DNA of 64,000 nt from Methanococcoides methylutens MM1 (GCF_000970325.1 NZ_CP009518.1:1736001-1800000), one strand, 5' to 3'. Counted from the first letter of the stretch, positions 9,115-19,850 are shown. Program-made: numbers and translations. Notes: generated by a model from the sequence alone, not told the origin.

Positions 9115-10401
9115 ATGAATATATACAGAACTTATGATGATCTTCCAAAGATCAAACTTCCAAAGGGACAGGAAGTAAGCATAAGTGACAGTACCATTCG
9201 TGATGGGGCACAGATGCCCGGTATTGTCTTAAAGGCTGAGCATAAGCTCAGGATCTATGAGTTTTTACATCAGATAGGAATTGAGAAACTGGAGACATTC
9301 GCCTACAATGAGCGTGATAGGAACGCCATAAAGATGATGTTCGACAGGGGCTATGAATCACCGGAGATCACCGGCTGGGCAAGAGCCGTTCCAAGTGATA
9401 TCGACCTTATCCTTGATATTGAGGATATCAAAGAGACAGGTGTTTTGATGTCAGTCTCCGACGCACACATGCTGGACAAGATGGGATTGCCCAACAGGGA
9501 AGCTGCAGAAGAGAAGTACCTGAACGCACTCCAGTATGCAGTTGACCATGGCCTTCGCACCCGTGCACATATTGAAGATATGACAAGAGCAGATAACTCC
9601 TATTTTGTCTATCCGCTTATAGAGAAGATCCTTGAGATCGACCCGGACTGTACCATACGTCTTTGTGATACCATCGGATACGGAGTCCCGTTCACAGGTG
9701 TTGATGAGCCATTCGGAATACCTGAGATGGTAAGGTACCTGAAAGAGGATCTTAAGGCAAAGAATATTGAAACACATTGCCACGATGACTTCGGACTGGC
9801 TGTTGCCAACTCCATTGCAGGCTACTGGCACGGTGCTAACTGGTCAAATGTAACTTTCCTGGGAATAGGTGAAAGGGCAGGAAATGCTGAAATGGAAAAA
9901 TTACTGCTATTCCTTGGCCGCCGTGTGGAAGGCTTTGACAAGTACAACCTTGAATGCCTCGCAGAGTTTGCACAGTTCATGCAGAAGGAGATCGGAATCA
10001 GGATCCCAAGGAACAAGTCCGTTGTAGGAAGCAATGTATTTGCTCACGAGTCAGGCATACACACCGCTGGTGTGATCAAGAACCCATTCACATACGAGCC
10101 ATATCCACCTGAGATCGTAGGTGGGAACAGGGTATTCCTCATAGGAGATTCCTCAGGTATCGAAGTACTTCGTTTCAAGGTACAGGATACCCTCAAGGAG
10201 CTTATGGGAGTCCAGCTCACTGTCGAAAAGGACGACAAGCGCCTGAGGTCCATCCAGAAGGACATTCACAAGCTTTACGACAAGGAAAAGCGTGTATCCT
10301 GCATATCTGATGAAGAGATACAGGCATATGTCGAGAAATACTTCCTTTTCGAGCCAATTGTTGAGAAGAACATGGCAAGAAAAGTAGACGGTATCGAGTA
10401 A
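9115..10401 (+). CDS. Homocitrate/2-isopropylmalate synthase family protein
   Basis: A 428-residue DRE-TIM metallolyase. I chose the ATG at 9115 because an AAGGAGG ribosome-binding sequence sits at 9102-9108; an earlier ATG at 9064 has none. The catalytic DSTIRDGAQ motif is at about residues 25-33, ETHCHDDFGLA (metal-binding His pair) at about 222-232, and HESGIHTAGVIKNP lies in the C-terminal half. The divergent DSTIRDGAQMPG and the KNPFTYEPYPP segment place it in the methanogen homocitrate-synthase-like group rather than canonical LeuA. Substrate is unresolved; candidates are homocitrate, coenzyme-B precursor or citramalate-type condensation. Confidence 0.8.
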   Translation: MNIYRTYDDLPKIKLPKGQEVSISDSTIRDGAQMPGIVLKAEHKLRIYEFLHQIGIEKLETFAYNERDRNAIKMMFDRGYESPEITGWARAVPSDIDLILDIEDIKETGVLMSVSDAHMLDKMGLPNREAAEEKYLNALQYAVDHGLRTRAHIEDMTRADNSYFVYPLIEKILEIDPDCTIRLCDTIGYGVPFTGVDEPFGIPEMVRYLKEDLKAKNIETHCHDDFGLAVANSIAGYWHGANWSNVTFLGIGERAGNAEMEKLLLFLGRRVEGFDKYNLECLAEFAQFMQKEIGIRIPRNKSVVGSNVFAHESGIHTAGVIKNPFTYEPYPPEIVGGNRVFLIGDSSGIEVLRFKVQDTLKELMGVQLTVEKDDKRLRSIQKDIHKLYDKEKRVSCISDEEIQAYVEKYFLFEPIVEKNMARKVDGIE

Positions 10402-10403
10402 AA

Positions 10404-10427
10404 CTTGTCCGCGCTCTCGCGGATAAG
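10404..10427 (+). terminator. Hairpin terminator after the homocitrate-synthase-like gene
   Basis: CTTGTCCGCG and CGCGGATAAG pair over 10 bp with one G-U, loop CTCT, starting two bases after the TAA stop. TTCTTTTTTAATT follows, giving an intrinsic-type terminator. Confidence 0.7.
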
Positions 10428-10475
10428 TCCACTTCTTTTTTAATTCACAACTTAAAACAACTTTAAAATAGACAC

Positions 10476-11924
10476 TCAGGATTCGTCCGGGTTATCCGAA
10501 TTAACAATAACATCTTCACCCAGAATCTGCCTCTGCGTTTCAAGTTTTGAATCCTCGAACTTTTCCAGCATTGCTGTTTTCTTGCCACCAACCCACTTAT
10601 CCATGACCGCACAGGTTACAAGGTCCCCTGTGACATTCACAGATGTACGACTCATATCAAGTATCCTGTCCACACCTATTATCAGTGCGATACCTGCGGT
10701 AGGTATACCGACACTGCCCAGGATCATGGCAAGTATGACAATACCAACTCCCGGCGTCGAAGGAGTACCGATCGATGCTCCCACAACGGTGACCATGACC
10801 AAAAGAAGAGCACCAAACCCAAGTTCCACTCCAAACACCTGCGCGAGGAAAACGGCTGCTATGCTCTGATAAAGAGCTGTACCGTTCATGTTTATTGTAG
10901 CACCCAGCGGGATGACGAACTGGGAGATCGATGGCCTTACACCTAACTTTTCCTCTGCGGTCTTGATGGAAAGCGGCATGACAACAGCGGAACTGGATGT
11001 TGAGAATGCAAGTAAAAGGACGTCCCTTACGGACCTCAGGAAATCAATGGGACCTTTCCTTGAAATTATGAAGATTATCAGCAGGTAAACGGCAAGCAAT
11101 AAAAGTAATCCCAGAAGCACAGTCCCAACATAGACAAGCATCCCCACCAGCGCATCGAGCCCAAGGTTCAGCGTGAACTTGCTGATGAGACCAAAGACTG
11201 CAAATGGTGCAAGCAACATGCTCCACCTAACAACCGTCATGGTAACTTCCTGAAGAGAACCCAGCAGGTCAAGCAGGGGTTTTGATTGTACAGGCGACAT
11301 CGACACAAGGGCCAGGCCTATTATGATAGAGAATACCACGACCTGAAGCATCTGCCCGGTTACGAGTGACCCCAGCGGATTGGTTGGCAGTATATTTGTG
11401 ACCAGCCCCGGAACATCTGCAATACCGGGAGTCGTGACGGCACCCTCAGTCACCTCGGGAATCTCCGAGCCCATTGTTCCCTGGACCAACTCGCTGCTGA
11501 TGTAGTTCCCCGGACCGATGAGCAGAGCAAGGCTCAGACCTATCAGTATGGCAAGTGCAGTGGTTGCAAGGAAATATCCCACCGTACGCAAACCGACCAT
11601 TTTGAGCTGCTCCATATCCTCCCCTGAAGCAATACCCCTGATGATGGATGCAAAGACAAGAGGAACAACTATCATCTGCAATAGTGCCAGGAAAATGTAT
11701 CCGGGTAATGCCAGCCATTCACCTATCGTATATGATACATCCGGACTTACAAAACCGGCTGATGGCCCAAGTATCAGCCCAATAATGATACCAAGGAACA
11801 TACCAATGAGTATCTTGAGCCAGAGCCTGCCCCTAACCAGTGACTGCAACTGGGAGCTCAGGTATTTCAACGATCGTGGATGGATCAGGGAAAGTGGTTC
11901 AGGAATACGGTATCTGTTTGGCAT
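10476..11924 (-). CDS. gltP: Dicarboxylate/amino acid:cation symporter (DAACS family)
   Basis: A 482-residue GltP/GltPh-type sodium- or proton-coupled transporter with eight membrane helices and two hairpins. Hairpin 1 carries the serine-rich STSSSAVVMP. Helix 7 has the cation site NMNGTALYQ (NMDGT in most homologues). Hairpin 2 has GTPSTPGVGIV, and helix 8 has DRILDMSRTSVNVTGD, which binds the substrate carboxylates and amino group. The N-terminus has about 30 extra residues before the first helix and could start later. Likely substrates are glutamate, aspartate or C4-dicarboxylates. It is convergent with the preceding gene. Confidence 0.92.
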   Translation of the reverse strand: MPNRYRIPEPLSLIHPRSLKYLSSQLQSLVRGRLWLKILIGMFLGIIIGLILGPSAGFVSPDVSYTIGEWLALPGYIFLALLQMIVVPLVFASIIRGIASGEDMEQLKMVGLRTVGYFLATTALAILIGLSLALLIGPGNYISSELVQGTMGSEIPEVTEGAVTTPGIADVPGLVTNILPTNPLGSLVTGQMLQVVVFSIIIGLALVSMSPVQSKPLLDLLGSLQEVTMTVVRWSMLLAPFAVFGLISKFTLNLGLDALVGMLVYVGTVLLGLLLLLAVYLLIIFIISRKGPIDFLRSVRDVLLLAFSTSSSAVVMPLSIKTAEEKLGVRPSISQFVIPLGATINMNGTALYQSIAAVFLAQVFGVELGFGALLLVMVTVVGASIGTPSTPGVGIVILAMILGSVGIPTAGIALIIGVDRILDMSRTSVNVTGDLVTCAVMDKWVGGKKTAMLEKFEDSKLETQRQILGEDVIVNSDNPDES

Positions 11925-12355
11925 GGTCAGGAATTGAATTGATCGGTCGGTGGTTTGAAATGCTGATTAAATTTACAAGCAGTGACCTGTCTTTTCACAG
12001 GTCCCTATGATAATAGTTGTCCTGTACGATTTAAAGTCTTTGAACGAAACCTGTGTTGGGTTTTATTTGAAGGATTTCAGAGGTTTGGGTTTTAATCCCC
12101 GCATTGAAAATCGGGGATATAGGTAACGTGAAAAAACCGAACTCCCAAAAATTAATCATGAATCTCATTACTTTTTAAAACTTATAATCTATTTAAAATT
12201 GTCTCAAATTACTCTACAGATTTTAAGGTTAAATGGCTTTTTCGTTTGGAAATTGCTATAGGCTTTAGTATATATAAGATAACTCTGAAACATAATTTGC
12301 CTAAAATTTTTTAATCCCTATTACATGGATGTAATTGGGAAATGGAGGTTGAAAG
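11925..12355. promoter_or_regulatory. Intergenic region with promoter of the SnoaL-like gene
   Basis: This 431-base region separates two divergent genes. A TATA-like TATATATAAG lies at about 12268-12277, roughly 80 bases before the GTG start at 12356. A hairpin ATCCCCG/CGGGGAT lies at 12095-12118 with a 10-base loop. No coding sequence was recognised. Confidence 0.45.
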
Positions 12356-12772
12356 GTGAGCAAAAATTTAGAAACGGCAAAACAATTCTATGAGGCTTGT
12401 GAAACTGGGAAAGGATGGGAAGTCTGTAAACAATACTGTCATCCTGATGCAACATTCTCTGCCCAAGCAGGTGCATTGGATGGAATTTCCACTGTGGAAG
12501 GTTACACTGAATGGATGAAGAACTTACTTACCCCAATACCCGATGGACATTATGAGCTGCTTTTCCTTGCAGAAGACGAGGATAGGAATAGCGTTGCAGC
12601 TTGTGCTGTATTCCATGGAACTCAGACTGGTCCAGGTGGTCCTGTACCCCCAACAGGCAAGACCGCCGCAGCAGATTATGCATATCTGATGGTATTCGAA
12701 GGAGATCTTATCAAAAATATGACCAAGATTTGGAACGACATGATAACTCTCCAGCAAATAGGCTGGGCTTGA
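12356..12772 (+). CDS. SnoaL-like / nuclear transport factor 2-fold protein
   Basis: A 138-residue protein with the layout of a SnoaL-like polyketide-cyclase/ketosteroid-isomerase fold: N-terminal helix (ETAKQFYEACETG), a CHPDATFSAQ strand region, and a C-terminal sheet ending KIWNDMITLQQIGWA. Proteins of this fold vary widely in function and no substrate can be assigned. It uses a GTG start preceded by ATGGAGG. It stands alone on the plus strand with its own promoter and a following hairpin. Confidence 0.75.
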   Translation: MSKNLETAKQFYEACETGKGWEVCKQYCHPDATFSAQAGALDGISTVEGYTEWMKNLLTPIPDGHYELLFLAEDEDRNSVAACAVFHGTQTGPGGPVPPTGKTAAADYAYLMVFEGDLIKNMTKIWNDMITLQQIGWA

Positions 12773-12804
12773 ATTCTCTGTCGTTTATTTTCTAGACAAT
12801 TTTT

Positions 12805-12827
12805 AGAAAGGGACAAAAACCCTTTCT
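12805..12827 (+). terminator. Hairpin after the SnoaL-like gene
   Basis: AGAAAGGG and CCCTTTCT form an 8-bp stem with loop ACAAAAA, 33 bases after the stop codon. TAAATCG follows, so the T-tract is weak. Confidence 0.5.
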
Positions 12828-12923
12828 TAAATCGTTTTTCAAACATTCCTACTAATCTTTCCAGCTCAATTCTCCAACCTTTCCTTCAATCTTATAGCCG
12901 AAAACTCCAATCAAAATCGTTAA

Positions 12924-12950
12924 ATATATGCATATATGTGCATACATACA
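12924..12950 (+). promoter_or_regulatory. Probable ArsR-type operator
   Basis: Overlapping inverted repeats of the form TATATGCATATA and TATGTGCATA sit directly before the ATG of the ArsR-family gene. This A/T-rich, GCA-containing symmetry is typical of ArsR/SmtB operators and suggests autoregulation. Inferred from position and symmetry. Confidence 0.45.
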
Positions 12951-13238
12951 ATGATTTATGAAAAAGCTAGATTCTTCAATGCTTTAGGAGATGAGACCCG
13001 GTTAATGATCGTAAGTTGTCTCTTAACCCAGGAAAAGTGTGCGTGTGACTTCGCATCAATTACAAATAAAGATCAGACGACCACATCCAGGCATTTGAAG
13101 ATATTATTTGAAGCTGGCATAGTTGATTTTGAAAAGGAAGGAAGGAACAGGATATACAAGATCAAAAACGAGGAAATGAAACAACTGCTTCTGAATTGTG
13201 GAGTGGAAAAACTCGAATGTTGTTGTAAGGAGTGTTAA
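12951..13238 (+). CDS. ArsR/SmtB family metal-responsive repressor
   Basis: A winged-helix regulator of 95 residues from the ATG at 12951; an upstream ATG at 12936 would add five residues but lies inside the operator-like repeats. The KCACDF segment matches the alpha-3 CxC metal(loid)-sensing site (ELCVCDL in classical ArsR). The recognition helix is QTTTSRHLKILFEAGIV. The C-terminus is unusually Cys-rich (LECCCKEC), giving further thiols for soft-metal binding. The stop overlaps the leader of the CopZ-like gene three bases before its ATG, so the two form an operon. Likely inducers are As(III), Cu(I), Cd(II) or Zn(II). Confidence 0.88.
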   Translation: MIYEKARFFNALGDETRLMIVSCLLTQEKCACDFASITNKDQTTTSRHLKILFEAGIVDFEKEGRNRIYKIKNEEMKQLLLNCGVEKLECCCKEC

Positions 13239-13240
13239 TA

Positions 13241-13792
13241 ATGAGCTTTAAGATATTGAAACAAGCATCCTGTTGCGGGATAGGGGACTCTGATTCCACT
13301 GGGTGCGATTGTGCCTCTGACAGTAATTGCTGTGATCCTGGAGCAATTTCCATAGACATAAAGGAAGTAGCCTGTCCGGTCTGTGGCAAAACTGGTGTGC
13401 ACGTGGAAAATGTGACCGTTAAGCACATGGTGAAAAAAGAACTGATGGACGAGGTCAGTGAAGATGAGCACTGGCTTTGCATGAGTGAGGAATGTGAGGT
13501 CGCATATTACACCGGATCAAAGGTAGAATTCAATATAGAAGATATCAAAGTAACGATCTGGTTCAAGAAGGACGCTAATCCAAAGTACGCATGCTATTGC
13601 AATAATATAACTGAAGAACAGGTAATTGAAACTGTGGTCAATAAGGGACTTGACAACATGAAAGATATTATAGTCTCGATCAACGGAAAGATCAGTTCAC
13701 AGTGCAAGGTCAGGAATCCTGCTGGAAAATGTTGCACACAGGCTTTTAATGAAGCAATAGGAAAAGGCATGGAGATCAGAAACAAAGAGTGA
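13241..13792 (+). CDS. CopZ-like iron-sulfur/zinc metallochaperone (no HMA domain)
   Basis: A 183-residue protein. The ATG at 13241 follows AAGGAG and is preferred over a GTG at 13232. It has a Cys-rich N-terminus (SCCGIG, GCDCAS, NCCDPG), a zinc-ribbon-like region (VACPVCGKTG with WLCMSEECEVAYY) as in the N-terminal domain of Archaeoglobus CopZ, and a BFD-like [2Fe-2S] region (YACYCNNITEEQVIE with QCKVRNPAGKCC). In Archaeoglobus this unit reduces Cu(II) and hands Cu(I) to an HMA domain; that HMA domain is absent here. Operonic with the ArsR regulator, which suggests metal- or metalloid-induced expression. Confidence 0.8.
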   Translation: MSFKILKQASCCGIGDSDSTGCDCASDSNCCDPGAISIDIKEVACPVCGKTGVHVENVTVKHMVKKELMDEVSEDEHWLCMSEECEVAYYTGSKVEFNIEDIKVTIWFKKDANPKYACYCNNITEEQVIETVVNKGLDNMKDIIVSINGKISSQCKVRNPAGKCCTQAFNEAIGKGMEIRNKE

Positions 13793-13887
13793 TGAAAAAC
13801 AGCATGAACCAAAACATGGTCATTTTGTCAAATTCGAAACTCAAATACAGATTGAGATCTGTTAAATCACAATAGAAGAAAAACGAT

Positions 13888-13911
13888 GTACAGGATCCGC
13901 AGATCCCGTAC
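13888..13911 (+). terminator. Hairpin downstream of the CopZ-like gene
   Basis: GTACAGGATC and GATCCCGTAC pair with one A-C mismatch around a 4-base loop (CGCA), about 95 bases after the stop codon. There is no clear T-tract, so it is a weak terminator candidate. Confidence 0.35.
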
Positions 13912-13942
13912 ACCCAAAGTCCCATTCTCGCCAGAGTCGGGT

Positions 13943-14023
13943 TTACTTACATATAATATTTACAATGCCTTTTGCTAGTTGGCTGGCACCGAAAGCTCCC
14001 ATCGTAGATACTGCTACAACCAT
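13943..14023 (-). CDS. Possible 26-residue hydrophobic small protein
   Basis: On the minus strand, ATG at 14023 opens a 26-codon frame ending in TAA with a membrane-helix-like composition (starts MVVAVSTMGAFGAS, ends IVNIICK). An in-frame TAA precedes the ATG, so it is not the end of a longer gene. It lies just past the terminator of the isocitrate dehydrogenase gene. No ribosome-binding sequence is evident. It may be chance or a remnant that came in with the dehydrogenase. Confidence 0.15.
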   Translation of the reverse strand: MVVAVSTMGAFGASQLAKGIVNIICK

Positions 14024-14041
14024 AGCTTATTTAGATACTAA

Positions 14042-14067
14042 AAAGTCCCGGCCGAAACCGGGGCTTT
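14042..14067 (-). terminator. Bacterial-style intrinsic terminator of icd
   Basis: On the minus strand, AAAGCCCCGG and CCGGGACTTT pair over 10 positions with one mismatch around a 6-base loop (TTTCGG), followed directly by a T run. The GC-rich stem with a T-tract is the classical Rho-independent form, 22 bases after the icd stop. Confidence 0.75.
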
Positions 14068-14088
14068 CCTTTTGTTTCCACAATGAAA

Positions 14089-16675
<2,587 letters not shown>

Positions 16676-17020
16676 TCATTCCCACTGGCTATATCCAAAT
16701 GTATCCTGATAACGTTTTACAACAGAACCCAGATAATTGGACATTGTCCTCGATGACATACCGGACATGAAATTGTTCAGAGGGAATTCAGCATCGCAAT
16801 GAGTACAACGTGCGTGTTCACATCCATTCACTGATTCAGGACAACCGGTGCAAAGTTTTGCTCTGGAGTAGAACAGGTTAAAAGTTGTTCCACATTGGGG
16901 ACATGTTACATTCCTGTTAGCATCATACAGATTTTTACTAACGCCTTTTCGTTTTAGTTCCTCGGAATACCTTTCATCCCGGGTAAGATTTGCCATTAGT
17001 TTCTTCTCTTCCATATCCAT
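16676..17020 (-). CDS. Small zinc-ribbon protein of unknown function
   Basis: I place the start at the ATG at 17020, preceded by GAGGTG; a longer reading from 17065 adds a hydrophobic stretch without a ribosome-binding site. The 114-residue protein has two Cys sets: VTCPQCGTTFNLFYSRAKLCTGCPES and CEHARCTHCDAEFP. The pattern suggests two zinc-binding ribbons, the second using His. The N-terminal part is charged and helical. It is divergently arranged with the old-yellow-enzyme gene, sharing the region that holds the module's operator-like palindrome, so it may be co-regulated. Confidence 0.7.
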   Translation of the reverse strand: MDMEEKKLMANLTRDERYSEELKRKGVSKNLYDANRNVTCPQCGTTFNLFYSRAKLCTGCPESVNGCEHARCTHCDAEFPLNNFMSGMSSRTMSNYLGSVVKRYQDTFGYSQWE

Positions 17021-17095
17021 CGTTAACACCTCACGGAAATAGCTCACTAAAAAAAAGATGATCATTTCGCTATATATAACGACTCATATTCGGGA

Positions 17096-17132
17096 ATCAA
17101 CGCCTTTGATATTATCAAAACCATTAATATAA
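17096..17132 (+). promoter_or_regulatory. Third copy of the module operator motif, before the OYE gene
   Basis: ATCAACGCC (17096-17104) is followed by the palindrome TTGATATTATCAA (17106-17118) and then AACCATTAATATAAG, which includes a possible TATA box. The palindrome and the following CCATTA match the control regions at 19530 and 30775 (minus). It also lies about 27 bases upstream of the minus-strand TATA-like TTATATATAG (rc of about 17070-17079) of the zinc-ribbon gene, so it could serve either gene. Confidence 0.55.
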
Positions 17133-17236
17133 GAGGAAGTAAGGCAAAGTTAAGATTACTTTTAGCATGTTTCCGCGAAGTTCATCCTGCGATGAAACCA
17201 GAAAAATATGTGTATGAAATATGTTGAGTGAAAAAG

Positions 17237-19405
17237 ATGGCCTACGATAAATTATTCGAGCCCTGTAATATCGGCACATGTAATTTGAGGAACAGGGTCA
17301 TTATGGCCCCAATGGGAAATATCAATATGGCAGACCCCATTGGCCGTCCCACCGAAAAGATGATCGCATACTTCAGGGAGCGAGCAAAAGGTGGTACAGG
17401 TCTCCTGATTACAGGCCTTGTCCCGGTTTCTTACGGGATCGACCCTACTGTTTCCGAAGAAAATGAAACCACATATTTTCCACGTATAGATGGAACTTCA
17501 AGAACCCGACTTTCAGGATGGAGAGACCTGACAGCTGCGGTGAGACCCTATGGTTCTAAAATATTCATACAATTATCTGCCGGACTTGGTAGAGTAGGTT
17601 CCCCTGAGCCTGCTTTGAAAGGCAAGATCTTAAGATCAGCTTCATTCAACAGGAATTTCTACGTCCCCCAGGTTCCGCATTTCCCACTTTCAGACAGAAA
17701 GATCCGCAAGATCGTGAAAAGCTTCGGCCAATGTGCAGTCAATGCAAAGGTTTCCGGTTTTGACGGTGTGCAGATACATGGTCATGAAGGTTACCTTATG
17801 GACCAGCTGACCTCTGACCCGTGGAACAGGCGGAGGTTCGGCAGATACAGGAACAAATTCCAGTTCGGTATCGATGTGGTGAAGGAGATCAAAAGAAGAT
17901 GTGGTGATGATTTCCCGATAATCTACAGGATCGACCTTACCCAGGCCCTGGAAGAAAGTTATGGAAAGGAGATATTCAGGAAAAAATTCCGTGGAAAGGA
18001 ACGCAGCATCGAAGAGGGACTGGAATTCTGTAAAGTGCTCTACGAAGCCGGAGTGGATGCTTTTGATGTGGACAAAGGATGCTATGACAACTGGTTCTGG
18101 TCACATCCCCCTGCTTATTTTGATGATGCAATCTATGCTGAAGAGCTCGCAAGAAGACTGAAAGCCTATTTCCGCAAAGAGAATATTGATGCAAAGGTAA
18201 TTGCTGTGGGAAAACTGGGGAAGCCTGAAGTTGCTGAAAAGGTCCTGGAACAGGGATGGTCAGACTATGTGATGCTCGGAAGACCACTTCTGGCTGATCC
18301 TTACTGGACAAGGAAAGTAAAGGAAGGCAGGACAAAGGAGATAGTCCACTGTATCGGTGATCAGGAAGCCTGTCTCGAATCGCTCAAACTGGGTGGTCAT
18401 TCCTGCTGTACTGTCAATCCTTACATGGGTTTTGAAGATTCCAAGCAACTGACCAGAACAGATGCCAAGAAAAGGATTGCTGTCATAGGTGCAGGTCCTG
18501 CCGGTTGTGAGGCTGCAATGACCGCTCATAAAAGAGGGCATGATGTAACTCTTTTCGAAAGGACGAACCATATCGGAGGACAGCTTCACCTGGCTGGAAA
18601 ACTGAAGATCAAGCATGACATCAGGCGCTACCTTGAGAACCTCTGGTACCAGCTGGACCAGTTAGTTAATGATGGCCTGAAAGTTGAATTCAATAAAGAA
18701 GTAACTCCTGAGAATATCAAAGAAGAATTCGATGTGATCTTTTGTTGTACCGGGCTGGAAACAGCCATCCCGTATATTGAGGGACTGGAAAACATCCCAC
18801 ATATGGATATTCGCGAGTTCCTTAGCAATAATATGCAGCTCCCGGATAACATAAAAGACATTATGGTAGTAGGTGGAGGGATCCTTGGATGTGAGGTAGG
18901 CTATTCACTTGCCTATGAAAAGGGACTCAATGTAACTGTTGTCGGAAAGAACAGAGACCTGATACCTAAGACAGTAATGGCAAACCGGTCGCATATGTTA
19001 TGGATGATGATGGGAAAAGGATCGCCTTCCGGTAAAAAGGACGATGTCCTGAAAGAACCTGTCACTGCTTACAATACATCGGAAGTTGTACGTTTTTCAG
19101 GAAACAAGGCGACCCTTGCAGTGAACAAAGACAGGGAACCTCCATACACACCATGGAAACCACTTATTCCTGAAAATGTGAATAATCCGTTCGAAAAGAA
19201 ACTCAAAACTGGAAATGTTGAGGACGTGGAAATAGATGTGGACTTTGTCCTCTTCGCAACATCCGGTAAGCCGAACAATTCCTTATATTATCATTTACTG
19301 AAAAAATGTCCATCCAAAGAGATATACTCGATAGGGGATTCGAGCGAACCGGGGAACTTGTGGAAGGCTATTAATGATGCAAACGAGGTCTCAAGGAATA
19401 TCTGA
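17237..19405 (+). CDS. Old yellow enzyme / dienoyl-CoA reductase-type flavoprotein with altered Fe-S motif
   Basis: A 722-residue protein of the trimethylamine dehydrogenase/2,4-dienoyl-CoA reductase family. Residues about 1-370 form an FMN TIM barrel (IMAPMGNINM, VQIHGHEGYLMDQ, LGRPLLADP). The FAD/NAD(P) part starts with KRIAVIGAGPAGCEAA and later has VVGGGILGCEVG. The linker, which in relatives ligates [4Fe-4S] by CIxCNxxC plus CxVNP, here reads CIGDQEAC then SCCTVNP: the second Cys is Asp and an extra Cys precedes the last. The start may be GTG at 17228 or ATG at 17237. Its position and upstream motif link it to the methyl-transfer module; the substrate is unknown. Confidence 0.82.
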   Translation: MAYDKLFEPCNIGTCNLRNRVIMAPMGNINMADPIGRPTEKMIAYFRERAKGGTGLLITGLVPVSYGIDPTVSEENETTYFPRIDGTSRTRLSGWRDLTAAVRPYGSKIFIQLSAGLGRVGSPEPALKGKILRSASFNRNFYVPQVPHFPLSDRKIRKIVKSFGQCAVNAKVSGFDGVQIHGHEGYLMDQLTSDPWNRRRFGRYRNKFQFGIDVVKEIKRRCGDDFPIIYRIDLTQALEESYGKEIFRKKFRGKERSIEEGLEFCKVLYEAGVDAFDVDKGCYDNWFWSHPPAYFDDAIYAEELARRLKAYFRKENIDAKVIAVGKLGKPEVAEKVLEQGWSDYVMLGRPLLADPYWTRKVKEGRTKEIVHCIGDQEACLESLKLGGHSCCTVNPYMGFEDSKQLTRTDAKKRIAVIGAGPAGCEAAMTAHKRGHDVTLFERTNHIGGQLHLAGKLKIKHDIRRYLENLWYQLDQLVNDGLKVEFNKEVTPENIKEEFDVIFCCTGLETAIPYIEGLENIPHMDIREFLSNNMQLPDNIKDIMVVGGGILGCEVGYSLAYEKGLNVTVVGKNRDLIPKTVMANRSHMLWMMMGKGSPSGKKDDVLKEPVTAYNTSEVVRFSGNKATLAVNKDREPPYTPWKPLIPENVNNPFEKKLKTGNVEDVEIDVDFVLFATSGKPNNSLYYHLLKKCPSKEIYSIGDSSEPGNLWKAINDANEVSRNI

Positions 19406-19459
19406 ATGAGAAGATATTGACTGGGACTTATTTGTGTATTGAAACCTTTTAGGATAAAC

Positions 19460-19493
19460 ATATTTTCAAAAATTCTAGAAAATATCTTTTTTT
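19460..19493 (+). terminator. Hairpin plus T-tract after the OYE gene
   Basis: ATATTTTC and GAAAATAT form an 8-bp stem with a 10-base loop (19460-19485), followed by C and seven T residues. It separates the OYE gene from the promoter of the UroD operon. Confidence 0.6.
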
Positions 19494-19529
19494 GGCCACC
19501 AGATTCTGTTACGGTTGATATTCACGGGG

Positions 19530-19716
19530 TTGATTTTATCAACGCCGTTATTTTTCCATAATGGCTCTTTTTCTGACATGGCTTGATTCATGAACATCAT
19601 CTCTTTCAGAACCACGACCCAATTGGAAGACATACCATTGATAATACTGCTGATAGCGATTTTTTGTATGAAATTGTTATAAGTATCTTAACTCGGATAC
19701 TGATTATTAGTCAATA
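19530..19716 (+). promoter_or_regulatory. Control region of the UroD/radical-SAM operon (copy A)
   Basis: A 187-base block that aligns without gaps to 30589-30775 on the other strand. It begins with the palindrome TTGATTTTATCAA (19530-19542) followed by CGCC, contains shared islands (CATCTCTTT, CAATTGGAA, GATAATACT), and ends with a 51-base core (19666-19716) that differs from the other copy at only three positions. The core contains the TATA-like GTTATAAGTAT (19676-19686). Transcription should start near 19710, giving an untranslated leader of about 140 bases. Confidence 0.7.
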
Positions 19717-19850
19717 GGACGTGGTATGACCTCATTCTATTGACATGGATCGAAGAAAGATACTGCATCGATGATCATGAGTGGTAACTATGGAAAATTT
19801 TGCACCTCTGACTATTGATGCAAAACATAAACAGATTGGGTGATGAAATC

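Noticed and set aside
12900..12960. CRISPR-like short repeats
   Set aside because: The repeated TATATGCATATA elements are overlapping palindromes with no spacers; best read as an ArsR-type operator.
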